Counted from the stretch's first letter, positions 27,776-36,331 are shown. The stretch: DNA of 64,000 nt from Sulfolobus sp. S-194 (GCF_012222305.1 NZ_CP035730.1:2321501-2385500); one strand, 5' to 3'. The notes: generated by a model not told the origin, from the letters alone. Numbers and translations: made by a program.

Positions 27776-28064
27776 CGAAGTATTTTCTTATAATCTCTTT
27801 TATTTTATCTATGTTTTTTATAAAAGCGTAAAGTATAGCTATTAGAAGATAAGAAGAAGTAATTTCGTACTCTCCACTACTTTGAACAGAAAAACTCTCG
27901 AATCTAACTGAATTTATCTTAACTGTTTTATCCTCTACTAGGGAAATGATATTATAGGGTAAGTCTATTATAATAACGTTAACATTTTCATTTGATATAC
28001 CTTCCTTAAGCAATATCTCATTAGCTATTTTAGCTATACAACCTAAATCTTTACAGTTTATCAT
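27732..28064 (-). CDS. Hypothetical protein, 110 aa
   Basis: MINCKDLGCIAKIANEILLKE starts an alpha/beta protein with VNVIIIDLPYNIISLVE and a helical second half (SSYLLIAILYAFIKNIDKIKE). No catalytic motif is visible and I do not recognise the family. It is followed by, and overlaps, a 103-aa hypothetical gene. It is the first gene downstream of the MITE-containing spacer. Confidence 0.5.
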   Translation of the reverse strand: MINCKDLGCIAKIANEILLKEGISNENVNVIIIDLPYNIISLVEDKTVKINSVRFESFSVQSSGEYEITSSYLLIAILYAFIKNIDKIKEIIRKYFGENSVAFKLIDIML

Positions 28065-28245
28065 CAGGCGAACAACCCATCATCACTTTTTCAGTTAAGG
28101 TTGGTTTCCTCATTAATTACATAATTCTTATTAATCATTTTTAAGTATTTACTTAAGAGCTGGCCTATCGTTAATTAAGCTAGGACTACTAATCTTTAGG
28201 GATCGCACATCTCACTGAACGATTGTTGAAATAAAACTTCGGGGG

Positions 28246-28253
28246 ATTAGACA
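28246..28253 (+). repeat. Target-site duplication, left copy (ATTAGACA)
   Basis: This 8-bp sequence is identical to 28382-28389. The two copies directly abut the outer ends of a perfect 10-bp inverted repeat, as expected after transposition. Confidence 0.8.
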
Positions 28254-28381
28254 GATAGTGTCGCTATTAAGCTATTTATATTTCTATATTAAAATAAGGT
28301 TTACAATAACTATATCTTGGTATCTTCTCTTGCTAGAGATCAACTCAATTAATGAAATTATATACAAATGACGACACTATC
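28254..28381. mobile_element. 128-bp MITE-like non-autonomous transposable element
   Basis: The element begins GATAGTGTCG and ends CGACACTATC, a perfect 10-bp terminal inverted repeat. It is flanked by identical 8-bp direct repeats ATTAGACA. The interior is AT-rich with no reading frame, so any transposase must come from elsewhere. Eight-bp duplications occur in IS1-type and some IS5-type families, but I cannot assign a family from the ends alone. It sits in non-coding DNA between a hypothetical gene and the tungstate/molybdate permease. Confidence 0.8.
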
Positions 28382-28389
28382 ATTAGACA
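28382..28389 (+). repeat. Target-site duplication, right copy (ATTAGACA)
   Basis: Identical to 28246-28253 and directly abuts the right end of the inverted repeat. Confidence 0.8.
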
Positions 28390-28453
28390 ACAAATATAAT
28401 CTCGCATCAAAGTAATATTTACAAAGCATAAAAATATTCTCAAAACATTAAAA

Positions 28454-29266
28454 TCATTCTCTCTTAAAACTAAAGTAAATAAACACTCTCGTAATTGCAA
28501 CTAGAATTAGAGAGAAGAGAATTAGTGTTGAAGCTTCAGTTACTGATGCATTAAAATATGTTAAAAATGTATTATAGACACATATCGAAGCTACTGGAAC
28601 ACCGTTAAATATCCAGCCAGATACATAAGGTGCAACAATAACAACTGAGCCAAACTCACTTATAGCTCTGGCCATTGAAGTTAAACCAGAAGATATTATA
28701 CCTCTTACTGAGGATGGTAAAACCAGTATAAAATATGTTCTTAGTTCTGAGGCTCCAAGACTTAATGCGTAGTATTCATGACTTCTTGGAAGAGCTTCAT
28801 AGAAATTCTGCATTGCTCTTATATAAATTGGTGAAGAAACTATCATTAAAGCAAGTATTAAACCTAAATATGTAAAGAAGAAATTTATTCCATGAGTTTC
28901 TAAAAATCTTCCTAGGGGATTTAACGGACTATCTATAAAAAGTAAAGCGATACCAACTACTGGATGAGGAATCGAAGCGGGAATGTCAACAATAGCCTCA
29001 ATGATCGGATTTCTATGCCTAGCTAAGTAATAGGCTAAGGGAGTAAATAGAATTATGATTAACATGATACTAATGGAAGATGCAAAAAACGTTAACTCTA
29101 TCGATCTTATTATGGCATCCCCAAAGGCATATTTCATAGAAAAATAGGGACCGTAACCATAATAAAGAACTGCAAAAATTGGGAAAATGAGAAGAAAGGC
29201 TAGAAAAAATACTAATACCTTAAAAAGGTTAAACTGCACTGAAGTTCCCGCCATACTGTAATACAC
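28454..29266 (-). CDS. wtpB: ABC transporter permease, tungstate/molybdate type
   Basis: 270 aa with six hydrophobic segments and the cytoplasmic EAA loop YYALSLGASELRTYFILVLP, which docks on the ATPase. SMARAISEFGSVVIV is the typical continuation in ModB/WtpB permeases. It starts inside the last 38 bp of the binding-protein gene; ATG 29251 (MAGTSVQFNL) would shorten the overlap. Together with the binding protein and the divergent ATPase it forms a complete oxyanion importer. Confidence 0.8.
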   Translation of the reverse strand: MYYSMAGTSVQFNLFKVLVFFLAFLLIFPIFAVLYYGYGPYFSMKYAFGDAIIRSIELTFFASSISIMLIIILFTPLAYYLARHRNPIIEAIVDIPASIPHPVVGIALLFIDSPLNPLGRFLETHGINFFFTYLGLILALMIVSSPIYIRAMQNFYEALPRSHEYYALSLGASELRTYFILVLPSSVRGIISSGLTSMARAISEFGSVVIVAPYVSGWIFNGVPVASICVYNTFLTYFNASVTEASTLILFSLILVAITRVFIYFSFKRE

Positions 29267-30359
29267 CTTGATTTAACAGATTAAGAATTTGTGATGGAAC
29301 ATCGCTCTCGTTTTGATAGAATAATAATGGATGAGTTATTGGTGTTATACCAAACATTGATAGTTCTTGAACGTGATCAATTATGAACTTAACAAATTCT
29401 ATAGCTCCTTGCTCGTTAGAGGCATTTAACGGAATAGTTATGTATAAATAAACGGGATTTCCATAAATCTTCAACGTTAGGCCGTTAACTGTTATTTCGT
29501 AGAAGAAGAAACTGTACCAATTAGTTTCATTAGGGTAATATCCAAAGCTTAACCATGGGGGAAGTTTTAAATATTCTAGATGTTGTGAAATTGCATAAGA
29601 AACATAAGAGAAGGTAAAGTCCAGTTTACCTGTTGCTAGATCTGGGACAAAGTCTGCTGTAGTAGGTGCAGTTACAACATTTGGATTTTGTTTAACTAAA
29701 TTAATAAAGTAATCAAAACTATGATTAGCATACAGATAACCAGCCATCTTCAAAATTAAATAAGCGTATAAGCCTTCTGGATCACTACTTGGGTTTGAAA
29801 TACCTAGACTGAACTTCGTAGTCAATAAATAGAAGAAATTGTACCAATATTTAGTATTATTAGTTTGCATAGCCATGGTGTAATTAGAGTACAGCTGAGA
29901 CCAATAAGGACTTTGGGTAGTATAGTTACTGTATATTATAGCCATTTGATCAGAGATAAAAGCTATTGCCCAACCTGGGTTTCTGCTACCTTCTAATTCA
30001 ACAGCCTGAATATAAGCTACTGGTACAAAAACACTAACAGGTTGCCCTTTTGAAATCTGGGCCGCTAATCCGAATGAACCACCTGGTACTATGTCTACCG
30101 TAATTCCAGTTTGCTGCTCAAATTGCTTAGCTAAATAATCAAATACAGCCTTGTAGGCACCAGCTACATAAACAATAACAGGACCACTTGATGATGAAAC
30201 AGAAGATGATGTAGAAGTAGGTGCGGTAGTATTTATAACTGAAGATGATGATTGATGATGAGTTAGTAATAATACACCAACTACGGCTACTATTGCTATT
30301 AGAATTATTGCTATGATAACATAAGAAGAGATTGCCTTAAACACTTTAAGCCTGAACAT
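29229..30359 (-). CDS. wtpA: ABC transporter substrate-binding protein, tungstate/molybdate type
   Basis: 376 aa. An N-terminal hydrophobic anchor (VIIAIILIAIVAVVGVLLL) is followed by a Ser/Thr linker (residues about 35-58), typical of Sulfolobales surface binding proteins. The binding domain starts VIVYVAGAYKAVFDYLAKQF and continues VPGGSFGLAAQISKGQP, matching WtpA/ModA-type type II binding folds. Many N-glycosylation sequons. It delivers molybdate or tungstate to the permease; the anion preference is inferred. The TATA-like TTTAAATATT lies about 26-30 bp upstream. Confidence 0.78.
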   Translation of the reverse strand: MFRLKVFKAISSYVIIAIILIAIVAVVGVLLLTHHQSSSSVINTTAPTSTSSSVSSSSGPVIVYVAGAYKAVFDYLAKQFEQQTGITVDIVPGGSFGLAAQISKGQPVSVFVPVAYIQAVELEGSRNPGWAIAFISDQMAIIYSNYTTQSPYWSQLYSNYTMAMQTNNTKYWYNFFYLLTTKFSLGISNPSSDPEGLYAYLILKMAGYLYANHSFDYFINLVKQNPNVVTAPTTADFVPDLATGKLDFTFSYVSYAISQHLEYLKLPPWLSFGYYPNETNWYSFFFYEITVNGLTLKIYGNPVYLYITIPLNASNEQGAIEFVKFIIDHVQELSMFGITPITHPLLFYQNESDVPSQILNLLNQGVLQYGGNFSAV

Positions 30360-30473
30360 TTATATTTAATTAGAAATATTCCTATATTTAAATATTTTCA
30401 TCAGTCCCTATATTAGAAGATTATATTTATATAGTCAAAATTTTTAAAACTTTTAGATAATTAATAGTAATTA
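30360..30473. promoter_or_regulatory. Divergent promoter region between wtpA and wtpC
   Basis: A 114-bp AT-rich gap carries a TATA-like TTTAAATATT for the minus-strand wtpA side and TTTTTAAAAC (about 30440-30449) centred near 26-30 bp before the plus-strand ATG at 30474. Both units could be controlled together from this segment. No clear operator palindrome was seen. Confidence 0.5.
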
Positions 30474-31082
30474 ATGCTTGAAGCTGAAGTGGAAAAACGT
30501 TACTCTGGTTTTGTTCTTAACACACAGTTTAAGGATAAAGGTATAATTTCGATTATAGGAAAAAATGGAAGTGGAAAGACTACTTTTCTTAGAATTTTAT
30601 CTGGAATAATACAACCAGATAGAGGATATATAAAACTTGATGGAAAAGATATTACTAATTTACCTATAAACAAAAGAAATATTATCCTAATAAACCAAGA
30701 AACATATATACCTAGTTTTAATGTTAAGAAGCACCTCAGTTGGGGGGCAAAGATTAGAAAAATAAAAGTCGATGAGAAAGAGATTATTGAAATTGCCAAG
30801 ATGTTAGACATACCAATTAGTGAAAATAAAAAAGTTGGGCAATTGAGCCTTGGTAATAAGGAAAAAGTTTCTCTTGCAACTGCTATTATAGCTAGACCCA
30901 GAGTTATACTAGTGGATGAAGGCTTTAGTAATATAAATAACAAGAGGAATTTCATAGAAAATTATATTAATCTAGCTAAAATGTACAGGATAGATATAAT
31001 ATATGTTACACAAGACATAGAAGATACAAAGCTAGCTGAAAAAACCTATATGATGGAAAATGGAAGCTTAAAATTGATTTAA
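30474..31082 (+). CDS. wtpC: ABC transporter ATPase, tungstate/molybdate type, with atypical H-loop
   Basis: 202 aa, a short ATPase: Walker A GKNGSGKTTF, Q-loop LINQET, signature LSLGNKEKV and Walker B RVILVDEGFS with the catalytic Glu. The switch position normally occupied by His (TH-D) reads YVTQDIED, with Gln instead. The regulatory TOBE/molybdate domain found in ModC is absent, which fits the small size. It is transcribed away from its permease and binding-protein genes. Assignment to this transporter rests on adjacency. Confidence 0.75.
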   Translation: MLEAEVEKRYSGFVLNTQFKDKGIISIIGKNGSGKTTFLRILSGIIQPDRGYIKLDGKDITNLPINKRNIILINQETYIPSFNVKKHLSWGAKIRKIKVDEKEIIEIAKMLDIPISENKKVGQLSLGNKEKVSLATAIIARPRVILVDEGFSNINNKRNFIENYINLAKMYRIDIIYVTQDIEDTKLAEKTYMMENGSLKLI

Positions 31083-31085
31083 TAC

Positions 31086-32285
31086 TCAAGTAACTTCTAA
31101 AACGTAAACGTTATTGACGTTTGTAAATGTATATCCGGTTTTAATAACCCTTCCGGCTTTTTCTAAAGCCTCATAAGAGGAATGAGAATAAATATAATAC
31201 TCAATATTATCAACTACTGTATTTTCATCAATAATGCAGCCAGCATATTCACTATTTCCATCTATTCCGTCAGTAGCTATAGCATAGAGTTTAAATCTAT
31301 AATTAGAATTTATTTTAACCCATTTCAAGAAACCTAAACAAACTTCACCATTTCTTCCTCCCTTACCTGCTTTACCTTCAATTTTTACATCTGGTTCTCC
31401 TCCAGCTAAAAGAGTATATGGAGGTTTTAAGCCTAGGTTACTAAAAGAAGTGTTAACAATTCCAGCCAAATTCTGACCAAAAGAGTACGCATCCCCCCTT
31501 ATCTCACTGGATAAAATAATAGGATTTTGGACAATATCTCTTAATTTTCTTAAAACAGTATTTATATCTAGAATTAAAAAATTGAATGAATTATGAACCT
31601 CTTTCTTAGTCTCAACAAGATATTTAGAATATTCTCCTAAGCCTATTTTATTTAAGATGAGTTTAGCGTCATCTACGGTACTACTATCTGGTAAAGTTGG
31701 GCCACTACCTACAGCACTTAAATCCCCTCCTGGAACATCACTGACTATTAGAGTTAAAATAGGAGCCTTGGAGAATTCAGTTAATTTTCCGCCCTTAATT
31801 AATGATAAGTGTTTTCTTACGGTATTTATTTCATTAATACTTAATCCAGATTTAACCAATTTCTCATTAATTTCTCTCAATATCTCATAAGATATACTAG
31901 AATATTCTATTAATGCTGAAGCTCCACCAGAAAGAAGAAAAATTAGTAAATCATAATCTTCATTTTTTAAGAACTTAATAACTTCCATTCCTGCCTTAAA
32001 ACTTAATTCGGAGATTTCTGGATGAGTAGATTCAATCACTTTAACCTTCGGAAGATGAACATAAGAACCTTTTGGAAGTACAACTAAACCTTTAACATCT
32101 TCAAGTTTATCTACAAAAAATTTAGCCATTTTATATGAAGCTTTTCCGACAGCAATTATTGCAAGTTTAGTATAAGGGAAATGATTACTATCAACTGTTA
32201 TTTCGTTCTTCTTGATTGCTACTCTTTCATCTAAAGCTATATAAGGATCTGAAAATGTTAAGATTTTCTCTATTATTTTATCCAT
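31086..32285 (-). CDS. Glycerate 2-kinase (MOFRL family)
   Basis: About 399 aa from the ATG at 32285, which lies directly after the stop of the upstream wHTH gene; a start at 32318 is possible. Glycine-rich LLSGGASALIEYSS, SDVPGGDLSAVGSGPTLPDS and ATDGIDGNSEYAG are characteristic of the MOFRL glycerate kinases. It phosphorylates glycerate to 2-phosphoglycerate, the last unique step of the non-phosphorylative/branched Entner-Doudoroff route used by Sulfolobales. Its stop is only 3 bp from that of the convergent wtpC. Confidence 0.88.
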   Translation of the reverse strand: MDKIIEKILTFSDPYIALDERVAIKKNEITVDSNHFPYTKLAIIAVGKASYKMAKFFVDKLEDVKGLVVLPKGSYVHLPKVKVIESTHPEISELSFKAGMEVIKFLKNEDYDLLIFLLSGGASALIEYSSISYEILREINEKLVKSGLSINEINTVRKHLSLIKGGKLTEFSKAPILTLIVSDVPGGDLSAVGSGPTLPDSSTVDDAKLILNKIGLGEYSKYLVETKKEVHNSFNFLILDINTVLRKLRDIVQNPIILSSEIRGDAYSFGQNLAGIVNTSFSNLGLKPPYTLLAGGEPDVKIEGKAGKGGRNGEVCLGFLKWVKINSNYRFKLYAIATDGIDGNSEYAGCIIDENTVVDNIEYYIYSHSSYEALEKAGRVIKTGYTFTNVNNVYVLEVT

Positions 32286-32286
32286 A

Positions 32287-32622
32287 TTATTTAGTCTCCT
32301 TATATAATTCTGATGCAATTTTTTTACCTTTTTTCGTTAAATCATAATATATTCCCTTAGGCTTATGATCTAACTCCTTGGCCTTAACTTTTAGCCATGG
32401 TTTGACTGAAGACGTGACACTTCTTTTTAGTGCACCTTGAAACCTTTGTAATAGACCCTCTTCTTCTAATTTCTTACAAGCTTTTTCAATTTCATCTTCA
32501 TTATATTTAGGTGCCCAACCACTTTCACCTAACAATCTCCTCGCCATGTACCAAGGATTATCAGGACCGTATTTGTAAATATGAATTAAGATTTTTTTCT
32601 CCAAATCTGAAAGTTCACTCAC
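32287..32622 (-). CDS. Winged-helix protein, DUF2250-like
   Basis: 111 aa. The N-terminus [19 protein letters not shown] looks like helix 1-2 of a winged helix, followed by a recognition-like segment ([19 protein letters not shown]) and an extended C-terminal strand region ([18 protein letters not shown]). DUF2250 is my best guess by eye. It overlaps the DtxR gene by 8 bp upstream and abuts the glycerate kinase downstream, so the three are likely one operon. Confidence 0.6.
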   Translation of the reverse strand: MSELSDLEKKILIHIYKYGPDNPWYMARRLLGESGWAPKYNEDEIEKACKKLEEEGLLQRFQGALKRSVTSSVKPWLKVKAKELDHKPKGIYYDLTKKGKKIASELYKETK

Positions 32623-33250
32623 TAACCAACACCTCTTCAGCTAGTGCTCTAGGAATAGATTCTTTTTTACTATCAATTTCAATTACAAAATCATTTTCAT
32701 TCTTTTTAATTAATTTTATCTCGACTCCGGGCTTAATATTTAGCTCGTCAGCCATAGATAAAATCCATTCTTCTTCTCTTATAATCATTATAACTTTATA
32801 TGTTTTGTTGCATTCTGCTTCTGATAATTTTATTCCATTTATTTTAACTTCTCTTCCCGGAATAGGATGACCGTGAGGACAAGTTAAAGGCTTACCAAGA
32901 AGTTCATCAATTTTATCCACTACATCTTCTGGCCAGATGTGCTCAAGTCTATGAGCAAGCTGATGAGCCCTAATCCAATCAAGCCCTATTATATCAGTTA
33001 ACAATCTTTCAGAAAGCCTATGAGCCTTAATTAACTTCTCAGCAATCTTTTTACCTTCAGCTGTTAATTTAATTTTCTTATTATCTCTTTCAATTAATCC
33101 AATTTTCTCTAATTTTTCAAGAGCTTTACTAACTGTACCGGGTGATACATTAAAAGCAAGAATAAGGTCAGAAACCCTGGCATAACCTTTGAGTAACTCA
33201 ATTTCATACATCTCTTTTAAGTAATTTTCTAAAGGTTCAGATAATTCCAT
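32615..33250 (-). CDS. DtxR/MntR-family metal-dependent transcription regulator
   Basis: 211 aa. Residues 1-65 form the winged-helix domain ([20 protein letters not shown], then [20 protein letters not shown]). Residues 66-140 are the dimerisation/metal-binding domain with [16 protein letters not shown] and the ligand stretch CPHGHPIPG. The tail (from about 145) is a FeoA/SH3-like domain. It probably represses iron or manganese uptake genes when metal is plentiful. It leads a small operon with a winged-helix protein and glycerate kinase. Confidence 0.85.
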   Translation of the reverse strand: MELSEPLENYLKEMYEIELLKGYARVSDLILAFNVSPGTVSKALEKLEKIGLIERDNKKIKLTAEGKKIAEKLIKAHRLSERLLTDIIGLDWIRAHQLAHRLEHIWPEDVVDKIDELLGKPLTCPHGHPIPGREVKINGIKLSEAECNKTYKVIMIIREEEWILSMADELNIKPGVEIKLIKKNENDFVIEIDSKKESIPRALAEEVLVSE

Positions 33251-33258
33251 ACAAAAAA

Positions 33259-33510
33259 TTACTTAACGATAATTTTAGTTTTTACTGTTTGAATAAGCCT
33301 GGGTGTTTCTCCTTCTTCTTTTACAAATACGTTTACATTAGCCTGGAATTTACCTTCATAACCATGAGTTTTGAGATATTCCCTAACTCTATCAAGGGCC
33401 TCATCAATAGCTGATGAAATATGCTCATGCATTTTAGAAGCAATTTGTGGAACATCTAAATCTAATTCAGTTATCGCATAATATTTTTTTATTTCTTCCG
33501 AAGCTCTCAT
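33259..33510 (-). CDS. Small acidic/basic alpha-beta protein, 83 aa, unknown function
   Basis: [20 protein letters not shown] opens a sequence with one long helix ([20 protein letters not shown]) and two C-terminal strands ([12 protein letters not shown] and [12 protein letters not shown]). The overall arrangement is a helix plus beta hairpin. No catalytic residues stand out. It lies 8 bp upstream of the DtxR gene, probably at the head of that operon. No family recognised. Confidence 0.65.
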   Translation of the reverse strand: MRASEEIKKYYAITELDLDVPQIASKMHEHISSAIDEALDRVREYLKTHGYEGKFQANVNVFVKEEGETPRLIQTVKTKIIVK

Positions 33511-33609
33511 GTATATCTAAAATAAAACTTCTTTTCATCAAATTAAAATTTAAGGTTTTAATTTCGAACTAGAAAAGCTTAATATAAATGGAGTAATAAC
33601 ATATCATAT

Positions 33610-34035
33610 ATGTACAAAGTGATTTTTAAGATAATTAGTAATGGTTCTTTTACTAACTCCCTTAAGGAATTGAGAAAGGCTGGTTTCATTCCAATATATT
33701 TTAAGAGAGATAATGGCGTCGAAGAATATACTACTCTTTACAATTCTAATGATATTAATGAGGTTAAAGAAGCAATTATTGATTTTGCCTATTTGATCTC
33801 TAAGCAAGGTAAGAACGGAGGATACGATTTTGCTAAGATATATAAGGTTGAGGACAAGTATATTGGAAAACTAGCTGGAGGAGGTTTAGGAGCTCTATTA
33901 GGTTATCAGTTTGGAGGTATTGCTGGACTTATATTAGGAACATTAGGAGGAATATTTTTAGGTGAGTTATTCGATATATCATATGGTCAAACTTTAGTGG
34001 GGTTAATAAATTGGCCAATCCAATTAACCAGATAA
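33610..34035 (+). CDS. Hypothetical protein with glycine-zipper membrane segment
   Basis: 141 aa. The first 80 residues are soluble and mixed alpha/beta (VIFKIISNGSFTNSLKELRK). Residues about 90-125 are a Gly-rich hydrophobic hairpin (LAGGGLGALLGYQFGGIAG followed by LILGTLGGIFLGELF), a glycine-zipper pattern seen in membrane-inserting proteins. Function unknown. It overlaps the next membrane gene by 25 bp, which suggests the two form a pair. Confidence 0.65.
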   Translation: MYKVIFKIISNGSFTNSLKELRKAGFIPIYFKRDNGVEEYTTLYNSNDINEVKEAIIDFAYLISKQGKNGGYDFAKIYKVEDKYIGKLAGGGLGALLGYQFGGIAGLILGTLGGIFLGELFDISYGQTLVGLINWPIQLTR

Positions 34036-34418
34036 CTAAAAGAGGTTTAAGTATTTTATTAGGAGTTATAATGTTCCTAACATCAGTACTGCTAATTACT
34101 AAAGTTCATATTAATCTATCAGAGATATTATTCACGTTTAATCCTTATCCATTTTATTTCATAGGTTTAATATTTGGAGTTGAAAGAATATTTTACGGGA
34201 TTACAGGTAGTTCAAAACTTCTTTCACTAATTATGGGTGGAGGAGAATATTCTTCATTAAGTACCTTAGCCTTATTTATATTCTTCTTGAGTTTTGGATT
34301 ATATGTAATAATTTATACAATAGCTTATACGCAAATAATATTACAGATGTTAAATGTAATTAATGGGATTAGTTATTTGCTTTTCTCTTTAAGTATATTT
34401 AAGGCTTGGCACATGTGA
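34011..34418 (+). CDS. Four-TM membrane protein, unknown function
   Basis: 135 aa from a TTG start at 34011 that overlaps the glycine-zipper gene; a later ATG within GVIMFLTS is possible. Four hydrophobic segments are visible (LGVIMFLTSVLLI, PFYFIGLIFGV, LALFIFFLSFGLYVIIYTIA, ISYLLFSLSIF) with few charges. No known motif. Probably a small integral membrane partner of the preceding protein. Its 3' end overlaps the convergent methyltransferase by 20 bp. Confidence 0.6.
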   Translation: MANPINQITKRGLSILLGVIMFLTSVLLITKVHINLSEILFTFNPYPFYFIGLIFGVERIFYGITGSSKLLSLIMGGGEYSSLSTLALFIFFLSFGLYVIIYTIAYTQIILQMLNVINGISYLLFSLSIFKAWHM

Positions 34419-35091
34419 AAAGTGTCCAAGCACCAATTTTTTCATAATCTACTTTAAGCCCAACCTCTTCAAATATTTTTATATAATAATCTGCAGGATG
34501 TATTCTTAACCCCCAAATCGTAGCTAAAAATTGACTTATCATATTATTTTTTGTTAAAATTGTTGCAACACATCTCTTGCCATGCTTTAGTACCCTATTT
34601 ATTTCTCTAACTGCAACTAATACTGAAGGAAACATATGAAGAACAAACATTGCAGAAATACCATCGATAGATTCATCCGCAAAAGGAAGTTTTAATGCAT
34701 TCCCTCTTACTGCGATCACGTTTGGTCTTTTACTCTTTAATATTTTCAAAAACTTATACGAAATATCAAGACCCATACAGATTTCACATTTAGCATAATC
34801 AAAGATCTTCCCTGTTCCAGTACCTATATCTAGAACTATAGTACCACTTACTATTTCTCCTGCCTTTCTCATTATATAACTATAACTTTTACCAGAAGTA
34901 ATCAAAAGACCTAAAGGAGCCCAAACAGATTCATAAACAGGTGCTATTAGATCAAGAATCTTTTCACTTTTTATGTCTTCTGTTAATAAATCTATTATTC
35001 CATCAACTTCGGAAAATGCATGACCTTTTTCACATACCCATTTCTTAATAAACTTAGAACCGTCAATAGGGCACCTAAATATATCGCTCAT
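34399..35091 (-). CDS. SAM-dependent methyltransferase with N-terminal Trm112-like zinc ribbon
   Basis: 230 aa. The N-terminus IFRCPIDGSKFIKKWVCEKG and IDLLTE resembles a Trm112-type zinc-binding module, though only two Cys and one His are obvious. The Rossmann methyltransferase follows: motif I VLDIGTGTGKIF, motif II MGLDISYKFL, motif III-IV ISAMFVLHMF and REINRVLKHGKR as in UbiE-like enzymes. Target unknown (protein, lipid or small molecule). It is placed just downstream of the CBS-repeat gene with a 19-bp gap. Confidence 0.8.
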   Translation of the reverse strand: MSDIFRCPIDGSKFIKKWVCEKGHAFSEVDGIIDLLTEDIKSEKILDLIAPVYESVWAPLGLLITSGKSYSYIMRKAGEIVSGTIVLDIGTGTGKIFDYAKCEICMGLDISYKFLKILKSKRPNVIAVRGNALKLPFADESIDGISAMFVLHMFPSVLVAVREINRVLKHGKRCVATILTKNNMISQFLATIWGLRIHPADYYIKIFEEVGLKVDYEKIGAWTLFTCAKP

Positions 35092-35110
35092 TAAAATACC
35101 TATACTATAT

Positions 35111-35818
35111 CTAATATATTAAATTTGATAAAGCAAAAGCAACCAAATCTTTTAAAGTTACTATCTCTATACTTTTAGAATTAGTTACAATTACACTACC
35201 TATATTTCTTTTAATCATCGTACTAACTACTGTGTGTAAACTCTCTTCTTTACTTACACTATAAACTTCAACTATCATTATTTTATTAATACTTAAATTG
35301 AGATCTATATCATAATTATAGACAATATCTCTTGATGAAACTATGCCATATAAAAATTTATCATAAATAGGCATATGCCTAATTTTATTCTTTAACATAA
35401 GTTCACCAACAGTTTTTATCTTTGTATATGGCTCAACAAATATTGCCTCTTTAGATAATTCGCCTATGAGCGCATTACTTTTTGACCAATTTATCTGTGA
35501 TATGACATCTTTGTACGTTATTATCTTATTGTCATAAATCACTGAATCTGTATCGTTACTAATCATACTTCTCAGTATTTCCTTTAACTCATTGCTTTTT
35601 ACTATAACTGGAAATTTCAATTTAGCATCTTTTAGTTTACATTCAACATCATTATTAATTATATGATATAACGCTTCGTCAACACTAAAAATTCCTAAAA
35701 TATTGTTACTTCTGCTAACAACTATTCTTCTTATATTATTTCTCTTCATAAAGAAGAGTGCATCTATAACATAAGCGTCTGGATCAACACTTATTATTTC
35801 TCTTCCTTCAACTCTCAA
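35111..35818 (-). CDS. Protein with four CBS repeats
   Basis: 235 aa consisting almost entirely of CBS units: VDPDAYVIDALFFMKRNNI with IFSVDEAL, KFPVIVKSNELKEILRSM, VEPYTKIKTVGELMLKNKI with RHMPIY and VYSVSKEESLHTVVSTMI with GSVIVTNS. CBS pairs bind adenine nucleotides or SAM and act as energy sensors. There is no attached catalytic domain. It overlaps mobB by 11 bp, so it is in an operon with a molybdenum-cofactor gene and a methyltransferase. Confidence 0.82.
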   Translation of the reverse strand: MRVEGREIISVDPDAYVIDALFFMKRNNIRRIVVSRSNNILGIFSVDEALYHIINNDVECKLKDAKLKFPVIVKSNELKEILRSMISNDTDSVIYDNKIITYKDVISQINWSKSNALIGELSKEAIFVEPYTKIKTVGELMLKNKIRHMPIYDKFLYGIVSSRDIVYNYDIDLNLSINKIMIVEVYSVSKEESLHTVVSTMIKRNIGSVIVTNSKSIEIVTLKDLVAFALSNLIY

Positions 35819-36296
35819 TCTTTAATTCCCTAATCTTAAGATAATTCAACAAATTATATAATAGTACTGTTAATGGATCATTACATTCAACTTTTTTACC
35901 GTTAATTATGAGATTACACTCTTTCTTGCAATTCTCAGCCTCATTAACTATTCTTCTACTAATTTCATCTACCTCAGTGGGATTATGTATCTCAATTTTC
36001 TTTCCTAACTCTAAATCTTTATAACCTTCAACAAGAATAATATCGACTGGAAGAAGATAAAGGAGATTTAAATTACATCTATAAAACATAACACATTTTG
36101 AGTCATTAAAAATTACAATATCCGAACCAGCTTCCCAAAAACGATATGTATCTTTACCTTGTATATCAATCTCATGATGAGAATGCTTAACTACGGCAAT
36201 CCTATAGCCTTTTTCCTTCAAAAACTTAACAGCTCTTTCAATTGCTGAAGTCTTTCCAGTATCCTTTTTGCCTACTACTTGTATAATGCAACCCAT
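35808..36296 (-). CDS. mobB: Molybdopterin-guanine dinucleotide biosynthesis protein B
   Basis: 162 aa. The P-loop VVGKKDTGKTSAI is followed by VAVVKHSHHEIDIQGKDTYR-like text and ILVEGYKDLELGKKIEI, all typical of MobB GTPases that help load the molybdenum cofactor. A late CKKECNLIINGKKVEC may bind metal. It faces the divergent moeA, with 35 bp between the two starts, so both sets of molybdopterin genes share an upstream region. Confidence 0.85.
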   Translation of the reverse strand: MGCIIQVVGKKDTGKTSAIERAVKFLKEKGYRIAVVKHSHHEIDIQGKDTYRFWEAGSDIVIFNDSKCVMFYRCNLNLLYLLPVDIILVEGYKDLELGKKIEIHNPTEVDEISRRIVNEAENCKKECNLIINGKKVECNDPLTVLLYNLLNYLKIRELKIES

Positions 36297-36331
36297 ATGC
36301 TAATTTATACCAGTTAGTAATATTTTATAAT

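Larger units (their letters stand above)
28065..28453. other. Spacer holding the MITE-like insertion
   Basis: A 389-bp interval without a gene. Its right half is taken up by the 128-bp insertion at 28254-28381 with its duplicated flanks. The left part holds the upstream region of the 110-aa hypothetical gene. Nothing else coding or RNA-like can be supported. Confidence 0.5.

Noticed and set aside
28064-28086. Possible C/D box small RNA on the minus strand (GTGATGA followed after 12 nt by CTGA)
   Set aside because: The half-unit has plausible box C and box D' but no second C'/D pair follows, and the CTGA overlaps the start codon of the 110-aa gene. Chance occurrence in AT-rich DNA is likely.
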